DNA of 64,000 nucleotides from assembly GCA_016801845.1 (NCBI GenBank), contig CM028931.1, positions 16,123,305 through 16,187,304 of the forward strand, given 5' to 3'. The DNA is from Polydactylus sextarius. Lineage: Eukaryota; Chordata; Actinopteri; Polynemidae. The notes below the pieces were generated by a model. The model saw nothing but the letters and a program-made list of their open reading frames with translations. It was not told the DNA's origin and did not search any database. Every line of letters starts with the position of its first letter. The stretch's first letter is position 1. Positions 36,758-50,100 of the stretch are shown one piece after another. The translations under genes were made by a program, and so were the position numbers.

Positions 36758-37633
36758 GCACAGACATATTTTTTTTGTTTTTTTTGTTTTTTGGGAAACA
36801 GAAGTTTTCACAAATAAAAAAATGAAAATAAACAGGAACAAGAGCGCGTCCGCTACACAAAAAACATCCTATATAACAGATTATAGTTAGAGTCCATGTC
36901 GTGTCGTTAATTAATGATTCCCTTCTTCTTCTTCTTCTTCTTCTTTATTCTTATTTATTTTTTTAATTATTATTATTGTTTTTTAGGACAGCACATGCAG
37001 TCAAGTCCCCTTTTTTTTCTTTGTCCCCATCATGTCCTTATTCCTCTTTTTTTTCCCCAAGAAAAATAAAAAAAAATGAATTAAAAAAAAAAATACTGTT
37101 GCACCATCATCATCATCATCATCATCATTTTTGGCATTTTTTTTTTTTTTTTAATATATATTTAAAAAAAAAAAAAAAAAAAAAAGCAAACATGAATCTT
37201 TAACCTATTGAATCATTTTTTAAGTTTTTTTTTTGGGATTTTTTTTTTGAATTTTTTTTAATATATATATATTTCAAAGTATCCACAGAATTTCGTCTTG
37301 TTTCTTTGCAAAATAGACAAAATAAATAAATAAAATTAAATAATTTGAAAAAAAAAAATGTCCCTTTCACATTAAAAGCAAATTAAATTAAATAATAATA
37401 ATAAACTTCCACAATAAAAGCATGTGCCAAATAAAAAATAATTTAAATAATTTAAATTTAAATGGACAAATAAATAAAGAGGCTACATGCATGAAATAAT
37501 AATAATAATAATAATAATAAAGTTCTAGCTTCAGTTTCCTTCTTGTTTTTGTGATTTTGGGAGAAGAAGAAAAATGAAAAATGTGAACTGTATCCTCGTT
37601 GTTTGTTGTTGTTGTTGTTGTTGTTGTTGTTTC
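36161..37633 (-). other. otp 3' flank and probable 3' UTR, homopolymer-rich
   Basis: Downstream of the otp stop codon the sequence is very rich in A and T runs, AAT/ATT triplet runs (36720-36760, 37500-37520), CAT triplets (37107-37128) and a GTT run (37597-37630) touching the stop codon region. A minus-strand AATAAA exists near 36950, but so many A-rich hexamers occur that the 3' end cannot be chosen. Confidence 0.35.
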
Positions 37634-40600
37634 CTAGGTGAAGCTCATTGAAACTGTGTGCTCCAGCGCTTTGCGGCGCAGCGACGCGATGCTTGTCCCT
37701 CTCCACACGTCACTGTCCGGGGAGCTACACAGCTGAGGAGACCCGGTCACGTTGGTGGGACCGGACAGAGACGCGGGAACCATCCCGGGGAACGTGGGCT
37801 GGTACAGGTGAGACTGCAGCCCGGAGCCGTTAGACGACATGTTGGATAAACCCATGGAGTTTGGAGGAGGACCCGCTCCCAGACTGCACTGCGACAACGA
37901 CTGCGCCATGGCCTGTTGGCGACCCAGAGCCGGAGGCAGCTGCAGCTGGGACACGCCGGGCATCCCCGCCGTGGCCCAGCGGGTGTCGTTGGCGTGGAAG
38001 GAGCAGAGGCTGTCGCCCATCGCCGCCGCCGCCGCGGCCGCCGACGGGAACTGAGGCAAACCGTGATGCGTCGGTAGGAGAGTCCCCGGGGCGCGGAACA
38101 CGTTGGTGGTCTTCTTGCGCTTCTTCCATTTGGCGCGACGGTTCTGAAACCAGACCTGAGGACGGAGACGTGAGGGGATGAAGAGGAGGAAGAGGAGCAG
38201 TGACCGGTCACAGCGACGATCAGCTGATCGCTTTTATCTCCCAGCGATTTAATAGTAAATAAAAGATCAATTACATCGCGTCACTGCGCTTTATTTATGT
38301 TTTATTCATTATAAAAAATAAATAATAATAAATAAAATATTTTAAACCCCATATAGCAATTTTTACCATGTTAAAAACATGTTTTAAAAATCATGGAAAA
38401 TGATAAATAATTAAATAAAATAAAAGAAACAACATGTATAAAAAATAAATACAATATTTTCAGCCACATATTTTAAAAAAATTATATAAAATAAAACGAA
38501 TAAGGTTTAATAAACATCTCAGATGAAAACACACTAATAAATAAATAAATAACAGAATTTCCTGACTGTTATTTGACGGATTTTAAGGGTTAAATAATAT
38601 ATATAAATATATAAATATTAACAAACACATTTAACAGCATTTTATGTGGAAAATAGTGACAATTATTAGCATTTTTTCCTCATTTTAACTATGATTTGTT
38701 TTTGGTTTTTATGTAAATTATTTATATATTTTTCTTATTTTTTTATATAAAATAAATATTTTATAACATCATTATATTATCAGTATTTTAGAAGGAGTCA
38801 ATAAATAAATAAATATATGTAAATACATTTTATTCACATTTTTCTATTTTTTTTATCGATTATTTCCACTTTTAAAAAACATAATTTGATTTTTACGTGA
38901 AATAAATATTTTTTTTAAACGTCATTTGACCTTTTAACTGTTTCAGAAAGAGTCGATAAAGACAAATAAATAAATAAAAAATAATAAATAAATAAAAGAA
39001 AACGTCTCCGTTGTAATAAAGATAATGTTACTTTGACAAACGGTCTTTTGGAGACAAACACACTTTATTGTCCGAGTCCTTGAGGCAGAAGCAGCTTCTG
39101 TCTGTGATTAATGTCGAGATTTGGTTGAGAACGTGGAGCTCGCGGTAATAAGGTGCGCGAGGACACCTCCGCCACGTCCACCGAGCCGTGAAATCCGGTC
39201 TGTGACGTATTACACTTCAACGGAGAGAAAATGTTCATTTCTCAATCTGTTTTTAAAAAAAAAAAAAGAAAGAAAAAAAGAAAGAAAGAGACGCAATGGA
39301 GCGTGCGCTCTTGGCACGAGGAGAGGCGGCACGAGCCGCCATTGAGACGTAACAGCGCGCGACACATTCATATCCCCGCGCATCGTTAAACTAAGTTTTA
39401 TTTTAAGTAAAAAGCAGAAATAAAGTTGTAATAATATTAATAATGGAGGTTTATCTCACGTGCGAGCGCGTGCGCGCTCAATAAGACGCAGTGACGCTAT
39501 TTTTTATTTATTTTATTTAGTGTGAATTGGATAAATATGAGACTCAATTAAAAATAAATAAATTATTAACATATATATATTTATATAGTCTCGAATAATT
39601 ATCGTTATTATCATTTAGTGAAGCACGTGCGTGTGTGTGTATAATCCACGAGGTCAACACACACACACACACACACACACTGTTACTATTCACTATGATA
39701 AATAATTACTATTAAAACCACCTCGATGTGACAAAACTGGCAAAACACGGGCGTCACGTGGTAAACGTTTTATTTATTATCTTTAACCGCTAAAATAAAC
39801 TAAACGGCAACAGCTGCGGTGACGTCATTAAAACATCTATTTTATTTCTATTGTTTTACTTTTATAAATAACTATTCATTTATGTAAAACTGATAAATAC
39901 ATTTAAAAAACATGTTGAATTAATTTCAAACCGGTGTTTAAATAAAAAACCGCGATAAACATTATATGGATTATACCGGTATTGAAGATAAATCATTTAT
40001 TATTGAGACTTTGTTTTTTGTTTTTGTTTTTATTTTTGTTAATGACTCATTTTTAAACACTTTCTATATTATAAATGAATTTGGGCCTATTTTTTTTTTA
40101 TTTAATTTCATTTTATTTTGAAGAGAATTAACACAATAAAAGCCTGATTTAATCGGTATATTTTCATTTCTAGTTAATTCGTGATCAACACGGTGATTTA
40201 TCCGTGTTCTAACTTCCTGTTTGTGTAAAAAGAAAATGAAAATATTGAAACCAGACGACGCGTCTGGACTTTTATTTTTGTAAACAACAATAAAAATAAA
40301 GACCCACCTGCACCCTGGACTCGGTGAGGCCGATCCTCAGCGCCAGCTCCTCGCGCATGAAGATGTCCGGGTAGTGCGTCTTGGCGAAGCTCCGCTCCAG
40401 CTCGTTGAGCTGCGCCGGAGTGAACCGGGTCCGGTGTCGCTTCTGTTTCTGGGTCTGCTGCTGCGATCCGGATTGATTCGGATTGTTGTTGTTGTTGTTG
40501 TTGCCTCCGTTGTTTTGTTGATGCTGCTGCTGCTGTTGTTGTTGTTTATCTTGATCTTTATTATTCACCTGCACCGAGTTGGATCCACCTCCACCTCCTC

Positions 40601-40818
40601 CGCTGATATCATCACCGGGAAGCATCGTGGCTCCTTCTACTCCATCCGGACCCGGACCGAGATCTCCTCCGGAGTGACTCTGATCCGGACCTGGTCCTCC
40701 TCCACCTCCTCCTGCGCCGCCGCCACCTCCTCCGACACCTCCGAGTCGACACTTTAGAGCTTCTCTGTGTCCGAGCAGCTCCGCGGCTGCATCTTTCATC
40801 CCTGCACGAGACAAAAAA

Positions 40819-40859
<41 letters not shown>

Positions 40860-41272
40860 AGATTCAACTCAACTCATTTACTTCCTGATGTGGAGGAAAC
40901 AAGTTAGACATCATTTAAAAAATAAAACAAAAAATAAGTTTAGAAGAAGAAGAAGCTGCACGTGCCACACAGACACGAGCGCACACGCATGCACACAATA
41001 AATAAATAAATAAAAATTCTAAAAAAAATAGTTCAAATCAAATTACGCACTAATATAATGATAATAAATTAATTTTAGCGATAAATTAAATCACTTTAGT
41101 CGCATTAAGACGCAAATTAACACATTTTGTTTTTAAATAAATAGATAAATAGATATTTTTTTTTAAAGAAAAGGTAAATAAGTGTCTCCAGCTTACAGTA
41201 GAGTTGAAGACCGGAGTTTGGTGACGATAACTCACCGAGGCGAGCATCCAGGAGGTCGGCGTGAGATAGCAT
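37634..41272 (-). CDS. otp: OTP, Orthopedia paired-like homeobox transcription factor (complete, 3 exons)
   Basis: Exons in transcript order: 41272-41236 (MLSHADLLDARL), 40801-40308, 38155-37634 (TAG at 37636-37634); phases join to give 350 residues (human 325). Exon 2 opens with MKDAAAELLGHREALKCRLG and ends in the homeodomain. The homeodomain starts at KRHRTRFTPAQLNELERSF and is split within RVQ|VWFQNRRAKWKK, the usual intron position. Exon 3 carries a poly-Ala tract, the conserved GDSLCSFHAND segment and a C-terminal OAR motif, TSIASLRRKALEHTVS. OTP specifies neuroendocrine and dopaminergic neurons of the hypothalamus. The linker before the homeodomain is expanded with poly-Gly, poly-Gln and poly-Asn runs compared with mammals, which accounts for the extra length. 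Teleosts keep otpa and otpb; which copy this is cannot be told here. Confidence 0.97.
40805..40855. repeat. Poly(A) run beside the otp exon 2 acceptor
   Basis: A run of about 40 A (plus strand) starts roughly 16 bp upstream of exon 2. On the transcribed strand this is a very long uninterrupted T (polypyrimidine) tract just before the splice acceptor. Confidence 0.95.
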
Positions 41273-41529
41273 TGCGCACCGCTCCAGGGCGAAATGCTAT
41301 TCCCACACACACATATACACACACACTGAACAAACAACAACAAGAAAATAAGACAAAATAAAATAAAGACACCAAAGAAAAAAACAAACAAACAAAAAAC
41401 AAACTTAACGGACAAAAAAAATTAAAAAAATGAAGTAAAAAAAGGTGGTAAAAATTAAATAAATAAAATAAAAAAATAAATAAAAAAATCTCTATGACTT
41501 TAACCTATTTAAGAAATATATATATATTT

Positions 41530-41690
41530 ATATATATATATATATAGGCCCCCTAAATGAAAGCAAATTCGGTTTGTGGTTTAAAAAAGGGAGGTTGGTT
41601 GCATTATAATGTAGTTTAGAGGAACGGGGAGGCGCTTAACGGCGGAATGAACCCATGAGCTTCTCCAAACGAGGACCAATCAAAAAGCCT
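41530..41690 (-). promoter_or_regulatory. Candidate otp core promoter (TATA and CCAAT elements)
   Basis: On the minus strand, a CCTATATATA sequence (about 41548-41530) lies some 260 bp upstream of the otp start codon. An inverted CCAAT box (plus-strand CCAAT at 41676-41680) lies about 130 bp further upstream. The TATA word is part of a short AT repeat, which lowers confidence. Region 41273-41529 would then include the 5' UTR. Confidence 0.35.
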
Positions 41691-41699
41691 GAAAGCCTG

Positions 41700-42556
41700 A
41701 GGTATGTCAGATGTAGCCGCGACACCACCTTCCTCCACCACCTTCCTCCACCACCTTCCTCCACCAGCTCACATCCACAACTTCACTCCAGTAAATCACA
41801 GTTTAAAAAAAATAAAAAATAACCAGTCTGAGTCTCTAACGCAAATAAAACTGTATTTAAAAAAAAAAAAAAAACTATTATTAATTTTTTAAATCCCCTA
41901 TTATGATATTTTCTTCCCCATCACCTCGACCTCCATTTTAATCATTTTTTAAAATTTTATTTATTTATTTATTTTTTTATTTCTAAGTCACTTAGACACC
42001 AAGTGAACCTCTTCTAATCTCCTTGATTTCCCAGTCAGCTCCAACAACAAACTTTATATAATTCTAACCAAGGCTAATTTTCAAGACCATTAGGTTTTTA
42101 TGTAATTAGAGACACAAGATATAATATATATATATATATATAAAAGCCCATTTTCTCCCCTCTTCTCCTCCTAAAGAGAGAAAACGTATATAAATCAAAG
42201 AGATCAAGTATAAATTAGTGGTAATTTAGTGAGTATTTAGGAGCAACTGTCAAGGAGGATGAGGTGTAAATGATGTGTGAGTAAAATTAATTTGGTGGAA
42301 AAGTGAAGGAAATATTTAAAAAAAAAATGAATAAAAAATAAAGCTGACAGGCTGAATGGAGGGTTGCATGTGTGTGTGTATATATATATATATATATAAA
42401 TAATATATATTAATTTTAATGATAATATATAAAAGACAGATGTCTGGTTTCTTCTGTTGCTGCTGGAAAGAAAAAAGAGAAGAGAAAAAGTGCGCACAAA
42501 GGAAGCGTCCGAGCGTGAAGCTTCTTTTTTTTTATTTTAGTCTGCAATCTGGTGTC

Positions 42557-42602
<46 letters not shown>

Positions 42603-42953
42603 GACACACAGAGAGAGAGAGAGAGAGAGAGAGCAGGATGGAGATGGAGGAAGAAGAAGGAGACTTTTGGTTTTTACGCGTCGTAACAAGAACAAAACGC
42701 GTAATTTGGGGACATTTTCTTCTCTTTTTCCTCTTCTATATATTTATCTATTTGTTCTAAGAAGCCAAACTTGAGGTAGAGACGTTTACAAGTTGTATAA
42801 CTATTTATTTAGATCATTTAGATCGATGTAATAATTAGGAAATTCACAAAAAAATAAATGGAGTTTGCGTCTTTTTTTTTTTCTTTTGTTTTGGCACAAG
42901 TGTTCCAGTGCGTACACGCGCGTAAAGAGACAGAGATAGTGCACGAGAGTGTG

Positions 42954-42986
<33 letters not shown>

Positions 42987-43900
42987 CCATAAAGGATCGT
43001 TTAAACATCATCACACTGCGCGCGTGGATGATGGATCTCGCGCTTCTGGGGGAGAGAGAGAGGTTGTTTTATTTTATTTATTTATTTATTTTTACGACTT
43101 TTGTTTTTACGAGACGCGGCAGCGCGCGCGCTTTTATGGCTCGTGGACGCCTCATATATCTGTCTCTTTATTTGTTTATTTATTTTCAAACAACAAATAA
43201 AGAAATAAATAAATGAATAAACGACATAAGGGTGAGTGAGGGGAAAACAATAACAATTAATATAAAGTTATTATTTTTTAAAAAGCATACAGTTAAAAAA
43301 ATTAACATTCTTAATTATTATTTTTAATTTTCAAAATAAAATGCCTGTCACGGAATTTAAGTCATTTACCTGCTTTATTTTGTAAGAAAATTAAATTAAA
43401 TATTGTGCAGTTTTTTCTTCCTTTTTTGCTGTTTTATTTTGAAATTTCATTTTATACAGAATAATAACAATTATTATTATTATTTATTATCATTTTGGTG
43501 TTTTAAATATGTACTTGGAGCTATTTCCTGTTTGATAAAAAACCCGGAAGTTGCTGTTTCCTTTAATTCAGGTCATTTAAAAGCGCGCGCGCGCGCGTGT
43601 GTGTGTTTTTGCTGACTGGAGGAGTAAAGGAGTCTGATCAGGATTTTTTCTTTCTTTCTTTCTTTCTTTCTCCTCGTTGCTCACATCAATCTTTTCCCTC
43701 CTCGCGATGTAAATAATAAAACTAGACAAACAAATTCTTCCAGCCGCGCGCGAGTTAATGCGGCGCATCTGAGTGGAAAGTTAGACGTTTTCACGCGCAC
43801 GTGGAGACGAGGAGCGACTCTTAATAATAATAACAAACAAGAACAAACTGTAATAATCGTAAAACAATAATTTAAATGTGTGTCAGTGGTTTTTTTACCT
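41700..43900. other. otp upstream DNA with simple repeats
   Basis: This contains three tandem copies of a CACCTTCCTCCA unit (41728-41765), an AT run near 42380-42400, a CA run at 42558-42598 followed by GA repeats (42607-42634), a GT run at 42955-42987, and a CGCG/GTGT run near 43583-43607. The rest is AT-rich and unassigned. Valine/cysteine or threonine/histidine repeat frames here are artefacts. Confidence 0.7.
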
Positions 43901-43914
43901 TCAGATCCTCGTGC

Positions 43915-44105
<191 letters not shown>

Positions 44106-44409
44106 AACTCCTCCTGTGGTTTCCTCTTGTTTTTTTCTACCTTTGCAGTCTGTCTTCACTCAATTAGAGATTTCTGAACTGGAAGAAGAAGAAGGAAGAA
44201 AAAAAAAAAGAAAAAACAATCGATCTTCAATCTGCACGAGCCTCCGCTTTAACAAATGAGATTCTTGTTTCATGCAGCTGATTTGGTGACAGTCTGGTGG
44301 TGGAGGAGGTGGAGGAGGTGGAGGAGAGATTAGGAGCAATAAGTTACCGTGAGGAGAGAAATAACGACGGAGGAAAGAAAAAAAAAAGCGCTTTTTACGC
44401 ATCTTTCTG

Positions 44410-44620
44410 TGCGTAATAATAATAATAATAATAATAATAATTATTATTATTATAATTAAAGTAATTATCATTATTATATATTATATTATATTATATTATA
44501 TTATATTATATTATATTATATTATATTATAATAATCCGAACAGCTGCGGTTTATTTTTCAAAATTAATTAAAAAGAAAAACTAATTTAATTTCAAAATAA
44601 AATGCGCTATAAATTAGATT

Positions 44621-44690
<70 letters not shown>
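44410..44690. repeat. AAT, TTATA and AT microsatellite cluster
   Basis: An AAT run (44416-44440), a pentamer TTATA/TATAT run of about 11 copies (44474-44530) and an (AT)n run of about 65 bp (44624-44688). 44690-45060 is AT-rich with a long T run and nothing else recognised. Confidence 0.97.
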
Positions 44691-44691
<1 letters not shown>

Positions 44692-45059
44692 ATAGACGAT
44701 AAATTCAGATTTAATCATTTCAAAAATAAATAAAATATAACGTAATTTATATATGCTTTATAATAACACTTATTTACTGGATAAATAATACATAAATTAA
44801 AAATAAATTAAATGTGAAACTTCCTGTTTGCAAATATTAAAAAAAAATAAAAATGTAGTGAATTTTTGGAGACGTTTTTTTTTTTTTTTTTTTTTTTAAT
44901 TTTACATCAAATATAGTCACAAAAAGTATTATTTTGACTTTTCTTTGTTTCCTTTCCCCTCCCTATCAGGTTATTTATTTTTTTTAAATAAATAAAATAA
45001 ACGGGGACCATTCAGGACCAGGACCAGTTCCAACCAGGACCGGGATCTGTTGGGGGTCT

Positions 45060-45310
45060 CCGTGGTCACATCAACCCAGGTGTCGTCGCATCTCATGCCT
45101 CAATTAAGCCGCCGCTGCCCCGCGAAACGGACTCGATTAACGCCTCCCGTGATTTATCCCAAAGAAATATAATTATAGCTCCAAATAAAATAATCAGCAT
45201 TGAAGAGCGATTTCCTTAACGAGACGGAGCGAGGTGGACGTCACGGAGCAGCGGCGCCTCATTAGGGCGCTAATGAGACTTTGGGGGTGATCCCGATAAT
45301 TATCGAAATC
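45060..45310. promoter_or_regulatory. Strong candidate conserved non-coding element 5' of otp
   Basis: Within AT-rich and repetitive surroundings this is a sharply bounded unique block. It includes CATGCCTCAATTAAGCCGCC, ACGGACTCGATTAACGCCTC, CCAAAGAAATATAATTATAG, GCCTCATTAGGGCGCTAATG and CCCGATAATTATCGAAATCT. The many paired TAAT/ATTA and ATTA-palindrome words are typical of homeodomain-bound developmental enhancers. It lies about 3.8 kb upstream of the otp start codon. Confidence 0.5.
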
Positions 45311-45323
45311 TGTATAAAAATGA

Positions 45324-45358
<35 letters not shown>

Positions 45359-45514
45359 GAGGATGGAGTTAAATGTAACCTTATTTTGTCTGACAGTTGA
45401 GTTCATTTATTACTGCGATGACGGTTTAGAAAAATAAGTGTCGTTATATTAAGGACGTTTTTTAATAGATGATATGGAGAAAGAGACAATGTCATGTGAT
45501 GAATTAGCTTATTT

Positions 45515-46720
45515 TATAACTAGCTGACGTTAGCTTGGTTTGTAACTAGCTGACGTTAGCTTGGTTTATATAACTAGCTGACGTTAGCTTGGTTTATAAC
45601 TAGCTGACGTTAGCTTGGTGTATAACTAGCTGACGTTAGCTTGGTTTATAACTAGCTAACGTTAGCTTGGTGTATAACTAGCTGACATTAGCTTGGTTTG
45701 TAACTAGCTAATATTAACTTGATGTATAACTAGCTGACGTTAGCTTGGTTTATCACTAGCTAACGTTAGCTTGGTGTATAACTAGCTGACGTTAGCTTGG
45801 TGTATAACTAGCTGACTTTAGCTTGGTGTATAACTAGCTGACGTTAGCTTGGTTTATCACTAGCTAACGTTAGCTTGGTGTATAACTAGCTGACATTAGC
45901 TTGGTTTGTAACTAGCTGACGTTAGCTTGGTTTGTAACTAGCTAATATTAACTTGATGTATAACTAGCTGACGTTAGCTTGGTGTATAACTAGCTGACGT
46001 TAGCTTGGTGTATATGTAGCTGACGTTAGCTTGGTTTATAACTAGCTGACGTTAGCTTGGTTTGTAACTAGCTAATATTAACTTGATGTATAACTAGCTG
46101 ACGTTAGCTTGGTGTATAACTAGCTGACGTTAGCTTGGTGTATATGTAGCTGACGTTAGCTTGGTTTATAACTAGCTGACGTTAGCTTGGTGTATAACTA
46201 GCTGACGTTAGCTTGGTTTATAACTAGCTGGTTTATAACAAGCTTGGTTTATAACTAGCTAACATTAGCTTGGTGTATAACTAGCTGACGTTATCTCGGT
46301 TTGTATCTAGCTAACATTATCCTTTTTTTTAACTAGCTAACATTAGCTTGTTTAACAAGCAACTAAGGTAAGTTTTGTTTATAACTAGCAAATGTTAACT
46401 TATTTCAAAACAAGCTGACAGTAGCTTGGTTTATAACTAGCTGACATACGCTTCTTTTATAACCAGCTAACATTAGCTTGGTTTATAACTAGCTAAGATT
46501 AGCTTGTTTTATAACTAGCTGATGTTAGCTTCTTTTTTAACCATTTAACATTAACTTGGTTTAGCTAAGACTAGTTAGTTAGTTAAGACTTTTACTAGTT
46601 AACATTAGCTTGTTTCAAACCTAGCTAACATGAGACTTTATTATAACCAACTAATGTTAGCTTGGTTAATACCTAGCTAACATTAGCTTGGTCTGTAACT
46701 AGCTAACATTAGCTTGTTTT
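45515..46720 (+). repeat. 26-bp minisatellite TAACTAGCTGACGTTAGCTTGGTTTA, 3' side of tbca
   Basis: About 1.2 kb of tandem 26-bp units whose core is CTAGCTGACGTTAGCTTGGT with TTATAA or GTATAA joints; units become diverged after about 46250. It lies 450 bp beyond the tbca stop codon. Confidence 0.95.
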
Positions 46721-47166
46721 TCTCAGTCACAATTCATTTCATCACAGTTGAAACAGAAAACAAGAAAAAAACCCACAAATATCAAATCGTTTGCTGCTTT
46801 TCAGCTGGTTTATGATACTTTCAGTCAAACACTTGTGATTTTCACGGGTCTTTATCACAACAGAAGCAAAAATATTATTAAAAAAAAAACCAAACAAACA
46901 TTAAAACTGATTGTTACTACATCATAAAAGATAGTGTGTGTGTTAATAAAACCCTCCAACTCCTCCATCGACAAACAAAGTTTTTATCTTTTTTTCTTTT
47001 TGATGCGGTGGCACGTTAACAGTCGACAGTAGAAATAATTACATCATCAAGGACAAAGAGGTTTTTTTTTTTCAGTGTCTGTGGATCCAAACAAGGCAAA
47101 AAAAAAGAAAAAAAGAAAAAGAGGAATGGACATTTTAAAGCGAATAAAACAGAAACGCATCAGAAA

Positions 47167-50100
47167 TCATCCTTCAAGCTTCACCGAGTCCAATACGTTC
47201 CTGGCTTCTTTGTACTCCTCCGATTCCCCCAAATCCTCTTCTGTTTCCTGGAGGACACACAAACACACACAGCAACACAAGCTTTGTTTGTTTATTTGCG
47301 ACAAATAACAACCATCTCCGTCATTCATGAGATGAGGGATTAGAGGAAAAAAAAAAAGTTTTGAAACTTGTTACGCTGACGTGACGTCGTCCGTGTTCTT
47401 TAAATCAAACGTGCGCGACTTCCCGTGTTGGTCACCATGGCGACGGCGACGCTAATCGGCTGCGGTGAGCGTGAGTCGGAAAGTAAAAGAGGACGACGGC
47501 TGATCACAGCTCAAATACAGGAGGAAAATCACGATAGGATATAACAAACAATCTATTGTTATGAGACGTTAGCTTGTTTTATAACCAAATGATGTTAGCT
47601 TGGTTCATAACTAGCTGACATTAGCTTGTTTATAACTAGCTGACGTTAGCTTAGTTCATAACTAGCTAACTTTAGCTTATTTTTTAACTAGCTGATGTTA
47701 GCTTAGTTCATAACTAGCTGACTTTAGCTTATTTCATAACTACCTGACGTTAGCTTGATCATAACTCGCTGACATTAGCTTGTTTTATAACTAGCTGACG
47801 CTAGCTTGTTTTATAACTAGCTGACGTTAGCTTAGTTCATAACTAGCTAATGCTAGCTTGGTTTTTAACTAGCTGATGTTAGCTTGTTGTATGACTAGCT
47901 GACGTTAGCTTGGTTCATAACTAGCTGACATTAGCTTGATCATAACTCGCTGACGTTAGCTTGATCATAACTAGCTGACGTTAGCTTGTTTTATAACTAG
48001 CTGACGCTAGCTAAGTTCATAACTAGCTGACGTTAGCTTGGTTTATAACTAGCTGACGCTAGCTTAGTTCATAACTAGCTGACGCTAGCTTGTTTTATAA
48101 ATAGCTGAAGCTAGCCAAGTTCATAACTAGCTGACGTTAGCTTGTTTTATCGCTAACTAATATTAGCTTATTTTACAACTAACTAACTAACGTTAGCTTG
48201 GTTTACCAATAGCTGACGTTAGGACTTTAACAAATAGTAGAATCTAATGTTATGTTAACATTAGCATTTTAAATCATCAACTTCTTTTTACTTAATATTC
48301 CGCAGCACAGAATATTAGCGCCACCTAGGAGGAGCTAACGGCAAAACGTGTCGGCATTTTTAAATTTTCCAAAAGTCGTTAATTTAAAGGGAAAAGTAAA
48401 AGTTAACACGATTATTATCTGAAACATTAAACTGAGGATTTCAGCGACTTTTTGAGCCGTTTTGTTGTTTTGTGATGACGTCAAAACGCGTCTCCTGCCC
48501 CTAGTGGCCAAACGTTGGTAAAACAGTTTGAAAAAAAAAAAAAAAAAATCTGACATTTGACTTTTTTTTTTTTTGTTTGTTTGTCCCATCAAGTTGAAAA
48601 TAAAATTAAAAATAAAATAAAATAAAATACACATTTATTTATTTATTTTTTTACTTTCACTTTGTCTATTTGCATCTGTAGATTTCAATTACAGCACATT
48701 TCTTTTAAAGGCCGTTTTCTCAAAATGACTTTTTTCTCAGTCACTGAGCCAGAAATCTCCCACTTCGGTTGCACTTATTATTCCGACAAGGAGGAAGGTT
48801 GTTCATAAATCATTCACAGTCTGATTTATACAACATTTCATTCCTTAAAAACCTGGTGAGAACTGATTTTTTCTTTTATGGCTGTTGACAGTGAACGTAA
48901 AGAGACGTCTCACTAAAAAAAACGTTGACTTTTTAATATATTTGACCTGGTTTTTATACGATAAGATAAAATTTCATTCACATTAGATTATACGTTAGCA
49001 TCCCCTGATGAGTCATATGTTAGCAAACTTCGCTACATCAGCTAACTTCATTCCTAAACTTCTGACCACTTGACTCCGTTAGCGCTAACGTTAGCCTCTT
49101 CTGCTATAACAACCTTATCCTCTGTTGTCTCCGTTTGACATTTTTCATTTATCCATAAATAGTTAACTTGGCTACATTAGCTAATTTCCCCACATAAGCT
49201 AATTTGGCCACATTAGCTAACTTGGCTAACCGAGCTAATTTGACTGCGTTAGCTATTCTGACTATGTTAGCCAGCTTCGCTTCATTAGCTAACATTAGCT
49301 GGCTTTTGACCACTTGACTTGTGTCACTTTCCTCTGTTAGCGCTAACATTAGCCTCCTCTGCTATAACAGCTATAACAGCCTCTTCCCTAATTTGCCAAC
49401 TTGGCTATATTAGCTAACTTTCCCACATAAACTAACTCGCCTACATTGGCTAACTTGACTATGTTAGCAAACTTTGTTTCATTAGCTAACTTCATTCCCA
49501 GACTTTTGACCACTTGACTTGTGTCACCTCTCTCCATTAGCGCTAACGTTAGCCTCCTCTGCTATAAACACCTTATCCTCTGTTGTCTCTACTGTCAGCT
49601 GCCATTTTTCAAGCACTTCTCCCCTTATTAGTTAGCTACACTAGCTAACTGTCCCACATAAGCTAATTTGACTGCGTTAGCTAACCTGACTATGTTAGCC
49701 AGCTTCGCTCCCAGACTTTTGACTGCTTGACTTGTTAGCACTAATATTAGCCTCCTCTACTGTAACATTAGCTAATTTAACTATGTTAGCAAACTTCATC
49801 CGCTAATTTGGCGACATTAAATAACTTTGCTATGTGAGTAACTTCGTGTCACTTTAAACCTTTTCAAACACTTCTTCCCTAATTAGCTAACTTGGCTACT
49901 TTAGCCAACTTAACATTAGCCAACTTAACTCACGACTGTGTTAGCTAACTTGACTATGTTAGCAACTTAACAAAGATATTTAATGTTGCCACATTAGCGT
50001 TAGTTAATCTCCATTAGTGCTAAGCTAACGTTAGCCTCCTCTGCTATAACAACCGTATCCGACATCAGCCGCCATTTTCTTCTTCCAGAGACCGGTCACG

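Noticed and set aside
37648..38181. Plus-strand open frames overlapping otp exon 3
   Set aside because: They are antisense shadows of the otp coding exon, with no independent signals.
45515..46720. 26-bp direct repeats resembling CRISPR repeats
   Set aside because: There are no spacers between units; it is a minisatellite.
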